From: Mimachlamys varia
Lineage: Eukaryota > Mollusca > Bivalvia > Pectinida > Pectinidae
NCBI GenBank assembly: GCA_947623455.1
Contig: OX392538.1
Span: forward strand, 23,807,001-23,871,000
DNA length: 64,000 nt
Direction of reading: 5' to 3'
Part shown: one piece after another, positions 24,700-37,285 of the stretch
Numbering within the stretch: position 1 is the first letter of the stretch
Layout: every line of letters begins with the position of its first letter
The notes under the pieces: model-generated
The model's database searches: none
Told to the model about the DNA's origin: nothing
Seen by the model: the letters and a program-made list of their open reading frames with translations, nothing else
Translations under genes and position numbers: made by a program

Positions 24700-24930
24700 T
24701 AACTTGGTGAGTATATCCGGAAGTTAGACTGAACGATATCATTACGGGGAATTCCTTATTGATTTAGAATGTTATACCTGGATACCTGATCTGTATTTGT
24801 CCGTCCTGCCGAATACAAGGTTATTTGGGCAATGAGTATACCTTGATACCTGGTCAGTGCAGTAGGTATGTACACAGAGTATCGGGTGGTCAGTTGTAGT
24901 GTATTTAAATAGAACTCAGTGACCGTATTT
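24700..24930 (+). promoter_or_regulatory. Block shared upstream of J-domain copies A and B
   Basis: AGTATACCTTGATACCTGGT, then CAGTGCAGTAGGTATGTACAC and GAGTATCGGGTGGTCAGTTG, plus an earlier CCGGAAGTTAGA...GGGAATTCCTT, are matched in order at about 35340-35590 upstream of copy B. It may be duplicated promoter or 5' UTR sequence carried along with the gene. No start site can be assigned. Confidence 0.4.
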
Positions 24931-26103
24931 TGTTTCTGTTATGACAGGGTAGGTAGGGCTATATATAGCCATGCTGTTTGTTGATAACCATGAATTGTAT
25001 GGTACATTTACTATACACGTGCAGAAATGAAGAGTGAATGTAAAATATTAAATAGATAATCTTGTTTAAGTGCCGGTTTGACACAGTTATTGTTACACGA
25101 GAATGTGTATTACACAACTGAATGTAATCGCTATATTTCACTATTGTTTATGTGTCCAGCGTTATTTCGAAACAGAAGTAAAAGCTGAGGTAAAAAGAAT
25201 CAATAGTAGGCACGTATACATGTAGTAGGGTGGTATATGTGTAGCGTATACGATGTGTACACTGTTGTATATATATGTGATACTTATCTGTCAGCTTACT
25301 TCTGTACAAGATCAGGCATACATTTGTAAATCCAACATTTTTAACTAAGAGGTAGCTGTCTACGCAATTAAGTGAAGAATTTTAATAATATTTTAACTAG
25401 ATATCACAAAGCTTTTAAGCTCAAAATTTGCAAAACCCTGTGTCTGGTTCTAGCCCTTATATATTGAATTCATGGGAAGCCCAACTCGATCAACATATGT
25501 ACAAATTTGGAAATATTTCACTGAAGTTATTATAATTAACCACATGTTTTTACAACGCTGCAGATCCCCACCTCATAGCTATCAATACACAATTCACGGT
25601 AATAAAGCGATAGGCAGAATTATTCTAACAAAAAGACTCAAAGTCGTAATCTTGAGGGAGTTTGAAGAAGCTGTTGTAATTCCCTTTATTCTACATATTT
25701 GAAGATTTTTCCATTGAATCATCCTTCTTTACTTGTGAAATCAACTATGAATGACATAATAAATATTTGATCCAGGTAATGTATAATAACCAATGAGCGA
25801 TGTCCATCTCAGACAGATTTGACAATAAGGAAACATTTGCAGTATAACATGTATTCAAAATAGGCATATTTGCCATCAAAATGACTGATATAAGTATATT
25901 TTACACTGAATACATATTTTTAATTTTCCACAAGATCACACTTGTATACCAAAGTCTATATATTTTTTTCTGTATTTCAGCGTAATCATCATTGCATGAG
26001 GTTATCGAACTAGATGTCCCAAGACTTACCTTCAACTTCAGAAAGGAATGACCAGTGTTGAAAACTGACGCAGCAATAACCATGGGTAAAGACAATTATT
26101 TAA

Positions 26104-26316
26104 AGGCCCAATATACTTAACATCAGGAATTTTTTCTTGATTCTGAAAAATTCTGAAAAAACTTCAGTTGATAAAGATGCAAAAATAAGCCTAAAACGAA
26201 GTAAACCTGAGCGGTATCTAACCAGAAACTCTTGACAGAAAAATCAAAAGAATTGAAAACAATTCAGGTGGGGCCCACTCACTTCAACAATAAGCCGAAA
26301 GTAGAAGACAGTTCAT
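26104..26316 (+). mobile_element. TTAA MITE, copy 3, truncated
   Basis: TTAA (26100-26103) is followed by AGGCCCAATATAC, then the same interior as 53077-53466 through GTGGGGCCCACT and a degraded copy of the next block. The match stops near 26316 and the right half is absent. It lies about where the first exon of J-domain copy A would be expected from the spacing in copy B. Confidence 0.78.
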
Positions 26317-27016
26317 ATACATGCACACTAACATAACACAAATTGAGGCAAAAGGACCATAGCCGATAATAGGACGGACTTTTAAACAAAAAACAGACCA
26401 TTCAAGGAAAAACGAAATCAGGTTATCTAAAAAGATCTTGCTTAGTGTATGCTTCTCATCCAGAGTTACTGCAATCAGATATTCGTTCCAGCAACATTGA
26501 GAAATGGAAATGATATAATCGTATGAGCGTAGTACTATAAAAGTTGATATTTTGCGTGTAGAATTTTTGGCTTAAGTAAGCATCTAAATTGTTCGCAGTG
26601 TGGGATAGTTTGTGCTGTCAGTCGTGAAGCTTTGCACTGTATGCATATAATATTGTTAGACGCTGTAGAGTTTGATTAGTGTTAATACGGTCGCATGTTG
26701 ATATATATGCGCAAAGCTAATGCAAGTGAAATAAGAGAAAATTTCCAGTCGCAAACAATTCCACTTTTACCATTTGTGTTGGTGTATATATAAAAGGTTC
26801 ATCAGCTCGTGTTAAAATTTTTTTTAAATTAGTATATAAAAATGTAAATATCAAAGGGAACTTAACAACTTTCTTGCTAAGCAAAACGTAGCTCGAGATT
26901 GATTTGTTCATGATGCTACAAGTTATGATAAAATAACATGCTTTCATAGTTTCAACGTTTTTGCAGAAGTGTTTTACGAAAATGTGAGGCTAATGATTTT
27001 TTTTCTTTTTCTGTAG

Positions 27017-30000
27017 CAACTAAACCTGAGGCTGACAGCCTATCTGTAAGGCTACGGAAAGACGGCAATGACATTTACACGTCAGTTACGCCGGGTCTGT
27101 GTACAGCGATACGACTAAGTAGGCTAAGTAAAGCAACAAGCCTGTATTTTAGGGCGTTCGAGGCTGCCACGAAGGACGAAGAGTCTGTATCTGCCGCTAA
27201 GAATGCAGCAATGGCCTACTGGAAAATGGCAGAAGCAAAAATAGAAGAGTGCAGCACCGTTGCAAATACTATATTTTACTATAAGGAGGTTTTTAAATAC
27301 TTCTCCTATGCACATAATAATGGTCTTTTGCACAATTCACAAGCTTGGAATACGAAGCTTAGCTCCTCGATTGACAGCTGTTGGTTGGATTTTACAGGAA
27401 CCACGCACAAGCATTTCGACCTGGAAGAAAGGATAGACATGTATTACAACATCCTACAGACGGTTGAAATTGACTTTTTAAGGGGTAATTTTTATCTCAA
27501 TCTTGCAAGATTCCACTTCCGGAACGGCGTTACAGCGATTCAGAATGGCCAATATCAACGTGGGCTGTCCGAAATGAATAACTGTTCTGTGCCGATTCAC
27601 GAAGCAAGGAAACAATGCTTGGATGCTAAGAATGTAACACTGGAATGTGATTCGTTAGAGGATGACATCATTATGCATACATGTACTGCTGATGCTATGC
27701 AAGCCATCGGTGTTGGTGAGTAATCAATTAACATGAGAAAGCATACTACCAGAGCGGGTAAAGAAGTGAATCTAAATATATAATTCATCTAAAGCAATAA
27801 TCCTCAATAGTTGATTTACTACATGTTTATTATTTTACATAGCCTTAGTAACTTAGGGAGCACTGTTCTAGTTTATATTTATTTCTGTTTCTAACAATGT
27901 AAGGTTCCCTTGCACCCAAGCAACTAACTTTGCAATATTTCATTTTTGGCTGTCCACAGGCTAGGGAATACCAAAGACCTTTTGATATTTGTTGTTCTGC
28001 TTCATCATTGCAGTAATGTCAGCAACTGTTTCACATGCTGTCACTTTAATGCACCTTGGCGAGATGTTTACTGGGGGTCATCGGCACAATATAAATGTGA
28101 TACAACACATTACAATCGACATCACAGCCGCTGCATCAACCCTGGATATGATGCTTTTGCATTGTTCCGTTCAAATTCATACCAAAGGCAGTCTTTTTAT
28201 CCTATTAAAATCATCCCTTTGTTTTGAATTTTAAAATCACTGTTTTTAAACTTGACAACACGAGTATGAATCTGTATGTATAATTCATTGTTTTTTATTA
28301 AGGTGACGGGTTGTTCGAGCAAACCATCAAAGACAACGAAACCGTCAACATGGACATTGTCTGGGATGTGGTAGATTGGTATAAAGTTGCTATACTGCGC
28401 ACGCGCGAGAGAACGGAAATGGAACAGGAAGCTATAGCATCAAGTCGATTAGGCAAAATATATGAAAGTGTGCTCAAAATGAAGGACAAAGCAAAAGAAT
28501 ATGTGATGCGGTCTATTCAACTGGCACATAGCATGCATCCGCGAACGTTCAACACGGAGGGTAAGTTAAATGGTTTGTCGTTTTATCCTACAGTTCGACC
28601 TTAGCATAACATATGTAAATTATTCTGACTGGTTTACATCAATACTTGTTAAGGATTCCTGCCACAATGTATTATTTTGTCCCTTTAGTGTTTCGGATTC
28701 AAGATCATAAATCTTGGCAAATAGTTCTACAATTATATCAGAACAGTGGTATAGCAATCTGAATTCTAGGATTATCATTCATGTTTAAAGGTCACATTTT
28801 CCGTATTCTTACGTTTTTGCTCTTAATTTAGAATACTTTAGACAATTATACTGAAGGAAAAGTACACGAAATGATTTTGCATTTAATACAGTACAGTACT
28901 GTTGTTTTTACAATTTAATATAAGATTTTTACTTGTTATTTTTTATTAATTTACATGGAACTTGTAGAAAATACTATAGTAAAGATATGCTAATACTTAG
29001 AATATTCCAAGGAACCTAGTTCAACTGGACTAAACCCTTTTGTTTATACAGTTAGCGGTAGTATAACATAAATTATCCAGATATTTTTTTCATTTAGTGT
29101 AATATCGGTAAAATTAGTTTCCAGTGCATAGTAACTGATTAGTAGTGAAACGGAAGATATATTTTACGTGTCCTCAGTCCTAGTATGTGTTTCGTGTATT
29201 ATCTATTAATTGTGAAACGCAAAATTTATTTCAAGTTCGGAAGCAAATAAGTTGAAAATAATATCTATATATTATCAGGAAATATATAAAACGCAATACC
29301 TGATATGAAATGATAGCAATGGTTTATTCACTATGAGGAAATGTGCCTCATCAATACTTTCGAAAGATCATATCATGGGATTGATAGAGAAAAAAATGAA
29401 TTTTTTCGAGGTGCGTTGTTCGTGAAACTCAAAATAATCACTCTAAAGATTCAATTATTGTAATTATGAAGTGCATTGTTTTTTTAATTCAGACTGGTTT
29501 AAAGATGCCTCTGCGATTTTGAAAAAGTATCAACAGGAAAAAGAAGCAGAGGACGATGCAGAATGGAATAAAGCGAGAGAAGAGATAAAGAAAGATATCA
29601 AAGAACAACTGGACGAACTAGAAAAGGCAGACAAAAAGGGAGATATTGATTTTCTTGACTACATATACGAGTAAGATTTGGTTTGGCTTTGTTTAATTAA
29701 GACAGGGAATAATGTTGAACTGTCCTCTTTGAAATAGAACGGTTCTAGTTGCGATTTGAGAGTGGTATATAACTGAAATACCATACCGAGGGAACCAGAC
29801 AGCATCTCACCTGGTCACATTCTACTGGCAACTGGTGAACCAGTCTAAAATTATGAAGACTTCGGTTTTTCTCTTCTAGGGGACAAAACCGTTCAAATTC
29901 CTTGCAGGGGCTAATGCTCACCTAAAGGCAAATTGTTAAGCAGTGTCAAGGAAGGCATAAGGAAAAGGGATCAAATCCCAAATTAACAGGCTTCCTAAGA

Positions 30001-30888
30001 ACTATGAAATAGGGGGAGGGGGCAAGTACATAATACTTACGCCCGATATAAGGGCATTCTATAAGTGAGGCCAACTGGAGAGCGCCTGTTGGTTGAGTGA
30101 GTTTTGGGAGGCTGATGTACAATGATTCTGCTGTAACATAAAGGATTTTTTTCTGATTGTATTTCATAAAGCCTTATGTATGATACAGTTTCTTCCTTGG
30201 TCGTCTGCAGTCGAAACGTAGAATGTTCAGTCAAGTGAGGTAGGAAATGAGATATATCCCCACACCAACACATTTAATATTCCTTAATATGGTAGGTTGG
30301 TATTCCCTCCTTAACGTTCAACATTCAGGTAAATCATAATGATAGTTCTTTGTCAGCATGTGATGTGATGGTATCGCAGTATAGTGTAGAGTAGTCACGT
30401 TAATGTTGATATCAGCTAGCACACCGCTCAAAAATGACTTCATCAGTTCGTTAAACAAAATACTAAATAAGCATGCTTCTTCGATACTAGCCAATCGTTA
30501 TCGTCTTCTCTTGTTTCTCTCTTCATCAGCCGCCCATTCCTTTTCCGATAACTTTATAACAATATCTATGAAAACGAAATGTCAATATCAAATTTAACTT
30601 TAATGAAGTATATATCTTCTTATCGTGCTTTTCTTACAAAAATGTTTCTATTTTTTGTTTTGTAGGAAATTTCCACCGAAGAATCCTTTGCACAAGGAAC
30701 TATTTGAGGTATTGTCGAAACCATCAGACATAGATCCCAGTAAAACGAAGAAGCTGTACCAGAAAGCTGTAGTGAACTACCATCCTGACAGGGCGAATGT
30801 GGAGGAAAACGGGGTCCAATGGAAGGTTTTGACGGAGGAGATCACCAAGCTTCTTAACCGGCGGTACAATCGAATGAAGGGCCTGTAA
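27017..30888 (+). CDS. TPR-like/J-domain protein, tandem copy A (first exon not found)
   Basis: The visible exons are 27017-27715, 28303-28560, 29493-29670 and 30666-30888 (699, 258, 178 and 223 nt), with GT/AG junctions and one open frame of 451 codons plus stop. They equal exons 2-5 of copies B and C. Exon 2 begins in phase 1, so an upstream exon is required. Exons 2-3 encode alpha-helical, TPR-like repeats: LRKDGNDIYTSV...KAT.LYFRAFEAA...AAKNAAMAYWKMAE, then SRLGKIY...KAKEYVMRSIQLA. Exon 4 is a Lys/Glu-rich helix. Exon 5 is a J domain: FEVL, KKLYQKAVVNYHPDRAN with the HPD triad, and a helix III; nothing follows it, as in auxilins. J proteins recruit and stimulate Hsp70, and TPRs bind partners. 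That role is inferred from the domains. The client is unknown. Confidence 0.82.
29685..29850. repeat. Diverged family-E repeat in copy A intron 4
   Basis: 'GTTGCGATTTGAGAGTGGTAT', 'ACTGAAATACCAT' and 'CTGGCAACTGGTGAACCAGTC' loosely follow the order seen at 13785-14040. The match is weak. Confidence 0.35.
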
Positions 30889-31179
30889 AGTGAAAAGTAA
30901 CTTAAAGATTGAAGATGCACAAACATCCAAACCTGTGTCAGGGATAGTATAACAGTGTGAAGAGCAAGGTTTCGATCCCAGTCTAGACCCACTCAACTAC
31001 TAAACTTCTTTATCAAAAAATGATTCCCGCTTGATATGAATTTCCTGTCAGAAATAATTTATTACGATTGTCATTTTTATATGGATGCCTCTTGATATGG
31101 ATTTCCTGTAAAAATGATTAAGACAACTGTCACGATAAGAAATACTTACAATTTAGTTAAAGTGTTTGAAGTGTTACAT

Positions 31180-31464
31180 CATCATCTATATCCAAGTGTT
31201 ACGCTAACCCACGCTGACTACACTGAAGGCGCGCTCAGGTAAAAAGAACCTAATCTATCGCTAGATTGATCCGTGTCGTTTGAACAGTACAAAGGAGCCA
31301 CAACCGATTTCAAAGCTTGTCATTTTAGTTTTACCGATATGTGACTACGAGATTCTTCTTTCTTTTGATGTACATCATCGAAAAAGTGTCCTTGCCTCGT
31401 CAAGAAGATGCCATGGCGTATTTTTGGGGTGTACATGGCTTTACCGCTGGATATCGAGGATGGG
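31180..31464. mobile_element. Small TIR element (family F), copy 2
   Basis: The left end CATCATCTATATCCAAG and the right end GGATATCGAGGATGG match the ends of 6032-6255, and the interior GCGCTCAGGTAAAA is shared. It lies 0.3 kb downstream of copy A. Confidence 0.55.
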
Positions 31465-32204
31465 GGAACATGCTCTTAAAGAAAAGATACGAACAATTCC
31501 ACTATAAATGAAAACAAAATTACTCTTACATGCATGCATCTTATATACAGCTTGTCCAATAAAACAGACCGAAGTGTCAACAAAACCGTATTTATAATCC
31601 ACGTTTACTGTCTTTTCGTAGCGTGTTACCTTGTAGAGCTTTTGCGTGGAGGACAACATAGTAAATCCTTACTGATATCCTAATTTACTTTATTACGTAA
31701 TTACTGCTATTCGATGAATAAACCAATGTCATGTTTTATGTGAATTAACCGATGCGAAATTACCTATCAATCCTGTAATTGGCTGTGCGTTTCAATTTTG
31801 ACGTCAAGTCTAGAATGAGATAATGACGTCAGTGAATAACGCACATGAGTCGTTTTACATCCAAAGATTCAAGACAATAGTTGTTTTACTTGAATTCCAC
31901 AAATCTTGATTCTGTTGATAGATAGATCATTCACTGGTATCCATTTCCACATGTTTCGTTAAGACCGCCTTGTGAGTTAGCCCGTTGCGTTTTGTTCACA
32001 ATTCTCGCAAATTGTCAATTTGTCTCCGTATGTCTGCATTGGTTTTATTGATACCTGCAGCTGGACATAAACAATTGACCTGCTGTGTCATTGAACCTGT
32101 TATTAAATCAGATATTTAATGTAGCATCCATGCAGGACTAGGGGTATTCGTCTCTTTCTGTTTACTTGTAACTTGGGTTATTTTGTCAACAGTTTTACAG
32201 TCAA

Positions 32205-32392
32205 ATTAATTTAAGGACGTGCCAGGTTTTGGATGTGAAAAGGAAAGTACAAGTACACGGAGAAAAGCACCGGCCTACGGTCATTACCTGGCAACAGCCC
32301 AACGTGGGTTCGAACTCGCAACCCACAGATGTAGGGCTAGTGGTAGAATGTCGGGACACCTTAACCACTCGGCCATCGCAGCCTCCCACCCA
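32205..32392 (-). mobile_element. tRNA-derived SINE, minus strand
   Basis: On the minus strand the head reads GATGGCCGAGTGGTTAAGGT (A box of Ser/Leu-tRNA type), then a B box GCGAGTTCGAACCCACG. The plus-strand tail has AAGGACGTGCCAGGTTTTGG and CGGAGAAAAGCACCGGCCTA. I recognise this arrangement as a common bivalve SINE. It is not a working tRNA, because there is no matching acceptor stem. Confidence 0.8.
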
Positions 32393-34033
32393 TTTTTGTC
32401 TTGTAAGAAAATAGTTGTGTATACTTGATGAACTTGTAAATGGGATATGGTTTTGGAGATAGCTAATTACTTCTTTTTCTATTTTTTGAAGAAGTCCAAA
32501 GAGGTACGATATTTCCTACTACTTTTAACAAATATTAAAAAGTCTGCTTTATTATCATTAAAATTTCTTTTTGATATATCGATTTTATTTAATTGCCTCA
32601 ACTATGTATATGTATTTTAATACGTTTATTGATACATGAACAAATTTGTGTACATGGGATGTGTGATAAATACATTTGTATGTCCGTGTTATTGTATGTG
32701 TGATGTGCCTGCTGTGTATGTATGAATGCACATACGTATGAACATATTTTCTATTGTGTAAACATGTATATGAATGAATGGGTACTACTATTATGTAAAA
32801 TATAGACATACATGTAAACGCTTGTCCAAGAAAGAAATAAGTTCTACATTGTTTGGTTTTTTATAGTATTTGCAATATACTGGCCTGTATTCTGCTTATT
32901 TGAACTTTTCTGTCATATAGAAGTAATGATAAGTTTGCTGTAAAGTTGTAGACGACAATTGATTTTTTTCAGTGCACTTTATGAATAGAGTGCACTATTA
33001 TATTATATTCTAGTATTTATACTTGTCAGACTGAGTTTTACGAACAAAAGAGAACGGTGACATATTTGGTCTTACACTTGGTACCTGAATTCCTTATATT
33101 CAAACATTATTATTTCCACTTCATTTAACAGTGTTGATGTGTTGTTTATCACGCATGACTGAACGTGGAATTCATTAACATATTTAGGAAAAAAATGTTC
33201 GCGTCTGGTTTGTGTTGTAGTTGTATGATTATTACGTACAATTTCACAGTATTGATCACCATACCTTTGTATTGTACTATTGCAGTCAAATTAAATTTTA
33301 CATAGTTGATAATCTAAAGTTGACCTTGCTATGTTGATCGCTTTGATGTTATGAATGTAATAATAATAAACTATGAGTGCTATTTTTAAAAAAAAATGTT
33401 GTTATATTTCTTAATAATATGACCCACACGAAAATCCTTAAATCATATGTTTTTCTTTTGTGCCAACATCATAAACTCGTTGCATAAACAGTAAACGAAG
33501 TGTGACGGTTTCTGCTGAAATGGAAAAACAGTAAAGCTTTATTCAAGAGCAGCTTATGAAAGATCTAGTAAGTACCGTACCAACTCTACCGTTATGATTT
33601 ATAAATTGACATAGCATCTCTTAGTTTTTTTTTGCATTAGTAAGCCTACCTAGTATCCCATGTTACATTTTGTTATGATATGACTTATAAATATTAACTT
33701 TATTGATTTTACAATAATTATGAAACAAGTTGTCAAACTTATTTTAATCGTTCTCTCGCGAGAGGTATTGTTGGAGGAACTTGGAGAAAACACACGTAGT
33801 CGAGCAGGTGACCAATACCTTTTGATATGTCTACATGGTACTCCTTCCGCTATTGTGCTTTTACAAACCAACCAAGTTCACTGATATGCCATAGCCTATC
33901 TAGTATCTTCTCTAAATAGGTAATTGCAAACCAGTTTAGTATACTACTACTACAGACACACGTATCGACGTATTATCTTCTCTGTTGTTATGTTAGATAT
34001 GACATAATCCACTCTGTGCTATTGACAAAAAAA

Positions 34034-34406
34034 TGTGCATTGATTAGGTTTCTTTACAAGCGTGAGATGTTGGAAATTCCATTTAGCTCAGTCGGTAGAG
34101 CATCAGACTGGAGAGCCAGGTGTCGTGGGTTCGAGCCCCAGTGACGGCACTATCTTTATCACTTTTCCTCGTCCTATTACAAACTGGTGCCGATTACCCT
34201 GTCCGTTGCAAGGTGGGGAAGCCTTGGCGGGGAGTCAAAGAACCTGGGTTGGAGATTTAGAATAAGGGTGAAATAGTTTAAAAGATGTGTATTGATTAGG
34301 TTGCCTTACAAGCGTAAGCTGTAGAGAATTTCCCTTAACTCAGTCGGTAAAGCATCTGACTGGAGAGCCAAGTGTCGCGGGTTCGAGCCCCAGCGACAGC
34401 ACTATC
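34034..34406 (+). repeat. Tandem duplication (252-bp period) with two tRNA-like segments
   Basis: TGATTAGGTT at 34041 and TGATTAGGTTGCC at 34293 start two copies. Each holds a tRNA-like stretch: A box TAGCTCAGTCGGTAGAGC (34084) or TAACTCAGTCGGTAAAGC (34336), then GGTGTCGTGGGTTCGAGCCCC (B box) and a shared ACTATCTTTATC tail. The acceptor and anticodon stems do not fold as a normal tRNA, so these are SINE heads duplicated in tandem. Confidence 0.75.
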
Positions 34407-35339
34407 TTTATCTCTCGTCTTGATTAACATGATATCTCCCCAACTTTTTCTCCGTTAAAATATTTTATTTGTCATTTACATTCTGCATAGTCATATAGGT
34501 TTTAACATCATCGCCTTGTTCGGAACAAACATATCTTTTTCTGGTTTCAACTTTCGGTTTAAATTTGATCCCATGGCTTTATAAGCCACAAAGACCAAAA
34601 AAAACTGTTGCACATTTAAAACCAGATAATAATGAGGTTACTATGGATATCGACTAGCCATCTGATTTTTATTTATTTATTTATCTTTTTAAGTTTTGAT
34701 ACATCTGTGTCATTTTTAAAATTGATTTTAATAATTAATTTGGTCTGAAAATTGAGATTGACCGTTTCTATATTTTCAGTTTTCCATATATATCAGTCCA
34801 ATAAAGGCTGAAATCGCTAATAAGTGAATGAAAATTTTACAGAAGACGCTGAAGAAAATTCTCCCTACAGTCTTCATATCACCGTGTTGCTAGGATGTTA
34901 ACCCATAACAAACGTATGCGCGGTGGCGATCATAGAACACCTAGCCCATTTTTAGATTTTACGTTATTGAAACACCAGTCAAACACATCAGATCGATACC
35001 CACACATTTTATATACACCCATGTCCACACATGAAACTCGTTTATCGACAGCGTGTATGGCGCTAGTAAGGATTAGGATACATATTGAGAAATACACACA
35101 GGTACACACACATATAAACACAGGCAGCCTGACGTAGTAAGGTAGGTGAAAACATGCAAAGCGTGTTCATTAATTCATGTCGAAATGTGACACACATATA
35201 ATATTGTGTATGGCGATACAAACACAATTTAAAGATCGGTGCCATTTACACGTGTACCTGTCTACATTTATCAATACTTTATTACTGGGATGTTGTTCAC
35301 TTCTTTTGCGATAGTAAGGAACACTAGTGAGAAACAGGT

Positions 35340-35590
35340 GAGAATCAGGTAAGCAGTACCCGGAAGTTTGATTGATTAATTTCATTTTGGGAATTCTTGA
35401 ATAATTGGATACGTCATGGCAACTGTTTTACCTGATATATAAAACATAAACACGGTGTTTAGAAGTTGGCAGAGCAGTCGTATACCGGCAGCTTAGGATT
35501 TATATTCAGTATACCTTAATGACTGTTCAATGCGGTAAGTATATACACAGATACTGGGGGTGGCGAGCTGCGGTGTATTCAGACCGTACC
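35340..35590 (+). promoter_or_regulatory. Block shared upstream of J-domain copies B and A
   Basis: CCCGGAAGTTTGATTGATT...GGGAATTCTTG and CAGTATACCTTAATGACTG...GCGGTAAGTATATACAC match 24700-24930 in order. It lies about 1.2 kb upstream of the copy B start codon. It is either a conserved regulatory block or an unconstrained part of the duplicated unit. Confidence 0.4.
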
Positions 35591-36174
35591 ATGTATGTCG
35601 GAATTAACGTTTACCTGTATAGTAGAGTTTGTGGGTTTTGATTATCAGGAGTTGTGTGGTGCATACATGTGCTTTTGTGTAATATTTATGTCAGGTGGAA
35701 AATTCAACAGACAACTGTTGTGTTCCACACACATGCTTCACATAGTAATTTCGCACGATATTGTATGGTTGGTTTACACGAGACTGTGGATTGCGCAATC
35801 GATCGTTATCAATTTCACTTGAGTATTTCCTCATTTTTAATCTTACCAAAATAAACCTACTAAACGATATTACGAAATAGCAAAAATATAAATATGACTG
35901 TGTTTAACCGTGTTCAACATTGAAACAAGACTAGCGATGATACTTTGTATGTATGTATAGCTGGAATTACATGTATGCTGGAGGAAAATCTAAGGTAGAC
36001 AAACCAATAACAGGTAAAGAATAAAGAGTAGTATATAGGGACTGTGTACAACGTGGACAATGTTGTTGTTTACTGCACCGGTGCTTGTCAAGGTTCCTAA
36101 TGATATCATATTCTGGCATTGATCCAGAGTTTTTTTCCAGGTCGGAAAAAGCGAAACCTGAAGACACGAAATCT

Positions 36175-36350
36175 TTTATTTCTACATAAAAAAAAATCAG
36201 AGAATACCAAAGCATCAACAAAACAATAATCCGAACTCAAAATTGACTAAACTAGAGGCAAAATAGGAACAAAGGAAATATTTACACGAAGACTCTCGTA
36301 AAAGCATAAGAAAATAAGACCAGGTGTTCCGGAAGAGTAAGCGTCTTCCT
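36175..36350 (-). repeat. Repeat family C, reversed copy
   Basis: CAGAGAATACCAAAGCATCA, CCGAACTCAAAATTGAC, 'CAAAATAGGAACAAAGGAAA' and ACCAGGTGTTCCGGAAGAGT are the reverse complement of the right half of 6335-6702. It lies 0.45 kb upstream of the copy B start codon. Confidence 0.65.
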
Positions 36351-36798
36351 ATAACTAGAGTATATTAAGTATAGAAAAGTGTACTTTATTACAATTTCTG
36401 ATGATACCAACATAAAAAATAATATTACTTATATGATTCGACATTGCCAACTAGGAGGGGAAGGGGCTTTTTTGCCTGCTTAATAGTTGACAAATGTTCG
36501 TCTAAATATTTACTATGAAGGATTTTCTAGAGTTTTTCTCTTTACTGATCAGCGTATACAATACCGTCTTCCTGTGATTTCTGTCTCCTTCTACATTCTG
36601 AAGAAGATTTACTTGACCTTATGTATGTTAAGAAAAATCTTGTTTTTTTAGACACTACAACTTTACACCTTTGTTATTGATTTTCAGATTTATCGTTATG
36701 ATATGAAGCTACCTGATTTTGGGTATCAGCCGACAAACCAGGGGCTAGAATAAAAGGACGGTCCAGTGTCTACTTGTTCTGGTCATACAACATCTGGC

Positions 36799-37285
36799 AT
36801 GGGCTGTGTTGATAGTAAGCAAACGGGGGATGAAGACAAAACTCCATATTCCAGACCTAGAAGCAAAAAGGAATCATGGAAGAAAAAACGAAAAAGTCAC
36901 AGAGATGATCATGATAATGAATTTACGGACATAAAAGGGTCAGACCAAAACCATTGCCAAGAAACGTCGAGGAAACATGACTCAAATGCTAAATTGTCAG
37001 ACAAATATAACAGCAATGAGTCAATACAGGCATCTGCTCGAAATCTTGAATGTCACGTAGAGGTTCCTAAGGAGAGGAAGAGTAAATCAAACTCTGAAGT
37101 CCGGAACAAAAATAACTGCAAGGAAGCTGAAAAACCATCTGAACAATATTCAGATAAGATTAACAGCAATGAAGATGCAGAATCGTCTAATTCATATGAG
37201 TCAGCTGATGTAGATGATTCAGATGAATCATATGAGTCGGCAAATACTGAATTGCCATGCATAAAAGCAGTCGAGGAACCACCAG
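36799..37285 (+). other. Copy B exon 1: myristoylation signal and charged tail
   Basis: 162 codons plus one base, ending CACCAG|GTAAGC. After MGCVDSK the exon is low complexity, with a basic patch (SKKESWKKKRKSHRDD), a segment ECHVEVPKERK that recurs in copy C as DCYTEVPRKR, and an acidic SYESADVDDSDESYESAN stretch. Upstream, the same frame is open but has no ATG. Confidence 0.82.

Larger units (their letters stand above)
22062..27016. other. Intergenic region between MCT-B and J-domain copy A, with missing first exon of copy A
   Basis: No coding exon is recognised. It contains a reversed family-C fragment (22185-22285), a short bivalve-type hairpin repeat (23281-23350), a fragment related to the 9-bp-TSD MITE (23420-23520), two TTAA MITEs (23898-24221 and 26104-26316), an 81-bp duplication (24326-24487) and a block resembling the upstream region of copy B (about 24700-24930). 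The first exon of copy A should lie here, but I do not find it. Confidence 0.6.
30889..36798. other. Intergenic region between J-domain copies A and B
   Basis: No coding exon is recognised. It contains a family-F TIR element (31180-31464), a canonical AATAAA at 31717-31722 that could serve copy A although about 830 nt away, a minus-strand SINE (32205-32392), a tandemly duplicated tRNA-like repeat (34034-34406), the block shared with the upstream region of copy A (35340-35590) and a reversed family-C repeat (36175-36350). Confidence 0.6.

Noticed and set aside
25472..25702. Open frame starting MGSPTRSTY, a candidate first exon for J-domain copy A
   Set aside because: Position 6 is Arg, not Ser, the rest is hydrophobic rather than Lys/Glu/Ser-rich, and there is no suitable phase-1 donor. 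It does not resemble exon 1 of copies B or C.
27946..28234. Overlapping open frames in intron 2 of copy A
   Set aside because: There is no counterpart in the matching introns of copies B and C, and the flanking splice sites for exons 2 and 3 join cleanly without them.
34081..34152. Possible functional tRNA gene
   Set aside because: A and B boxes are present, but the acceptor and anticodon stems do not pair. A diverged tandem copy shares the flanks, so it is SINE-like.
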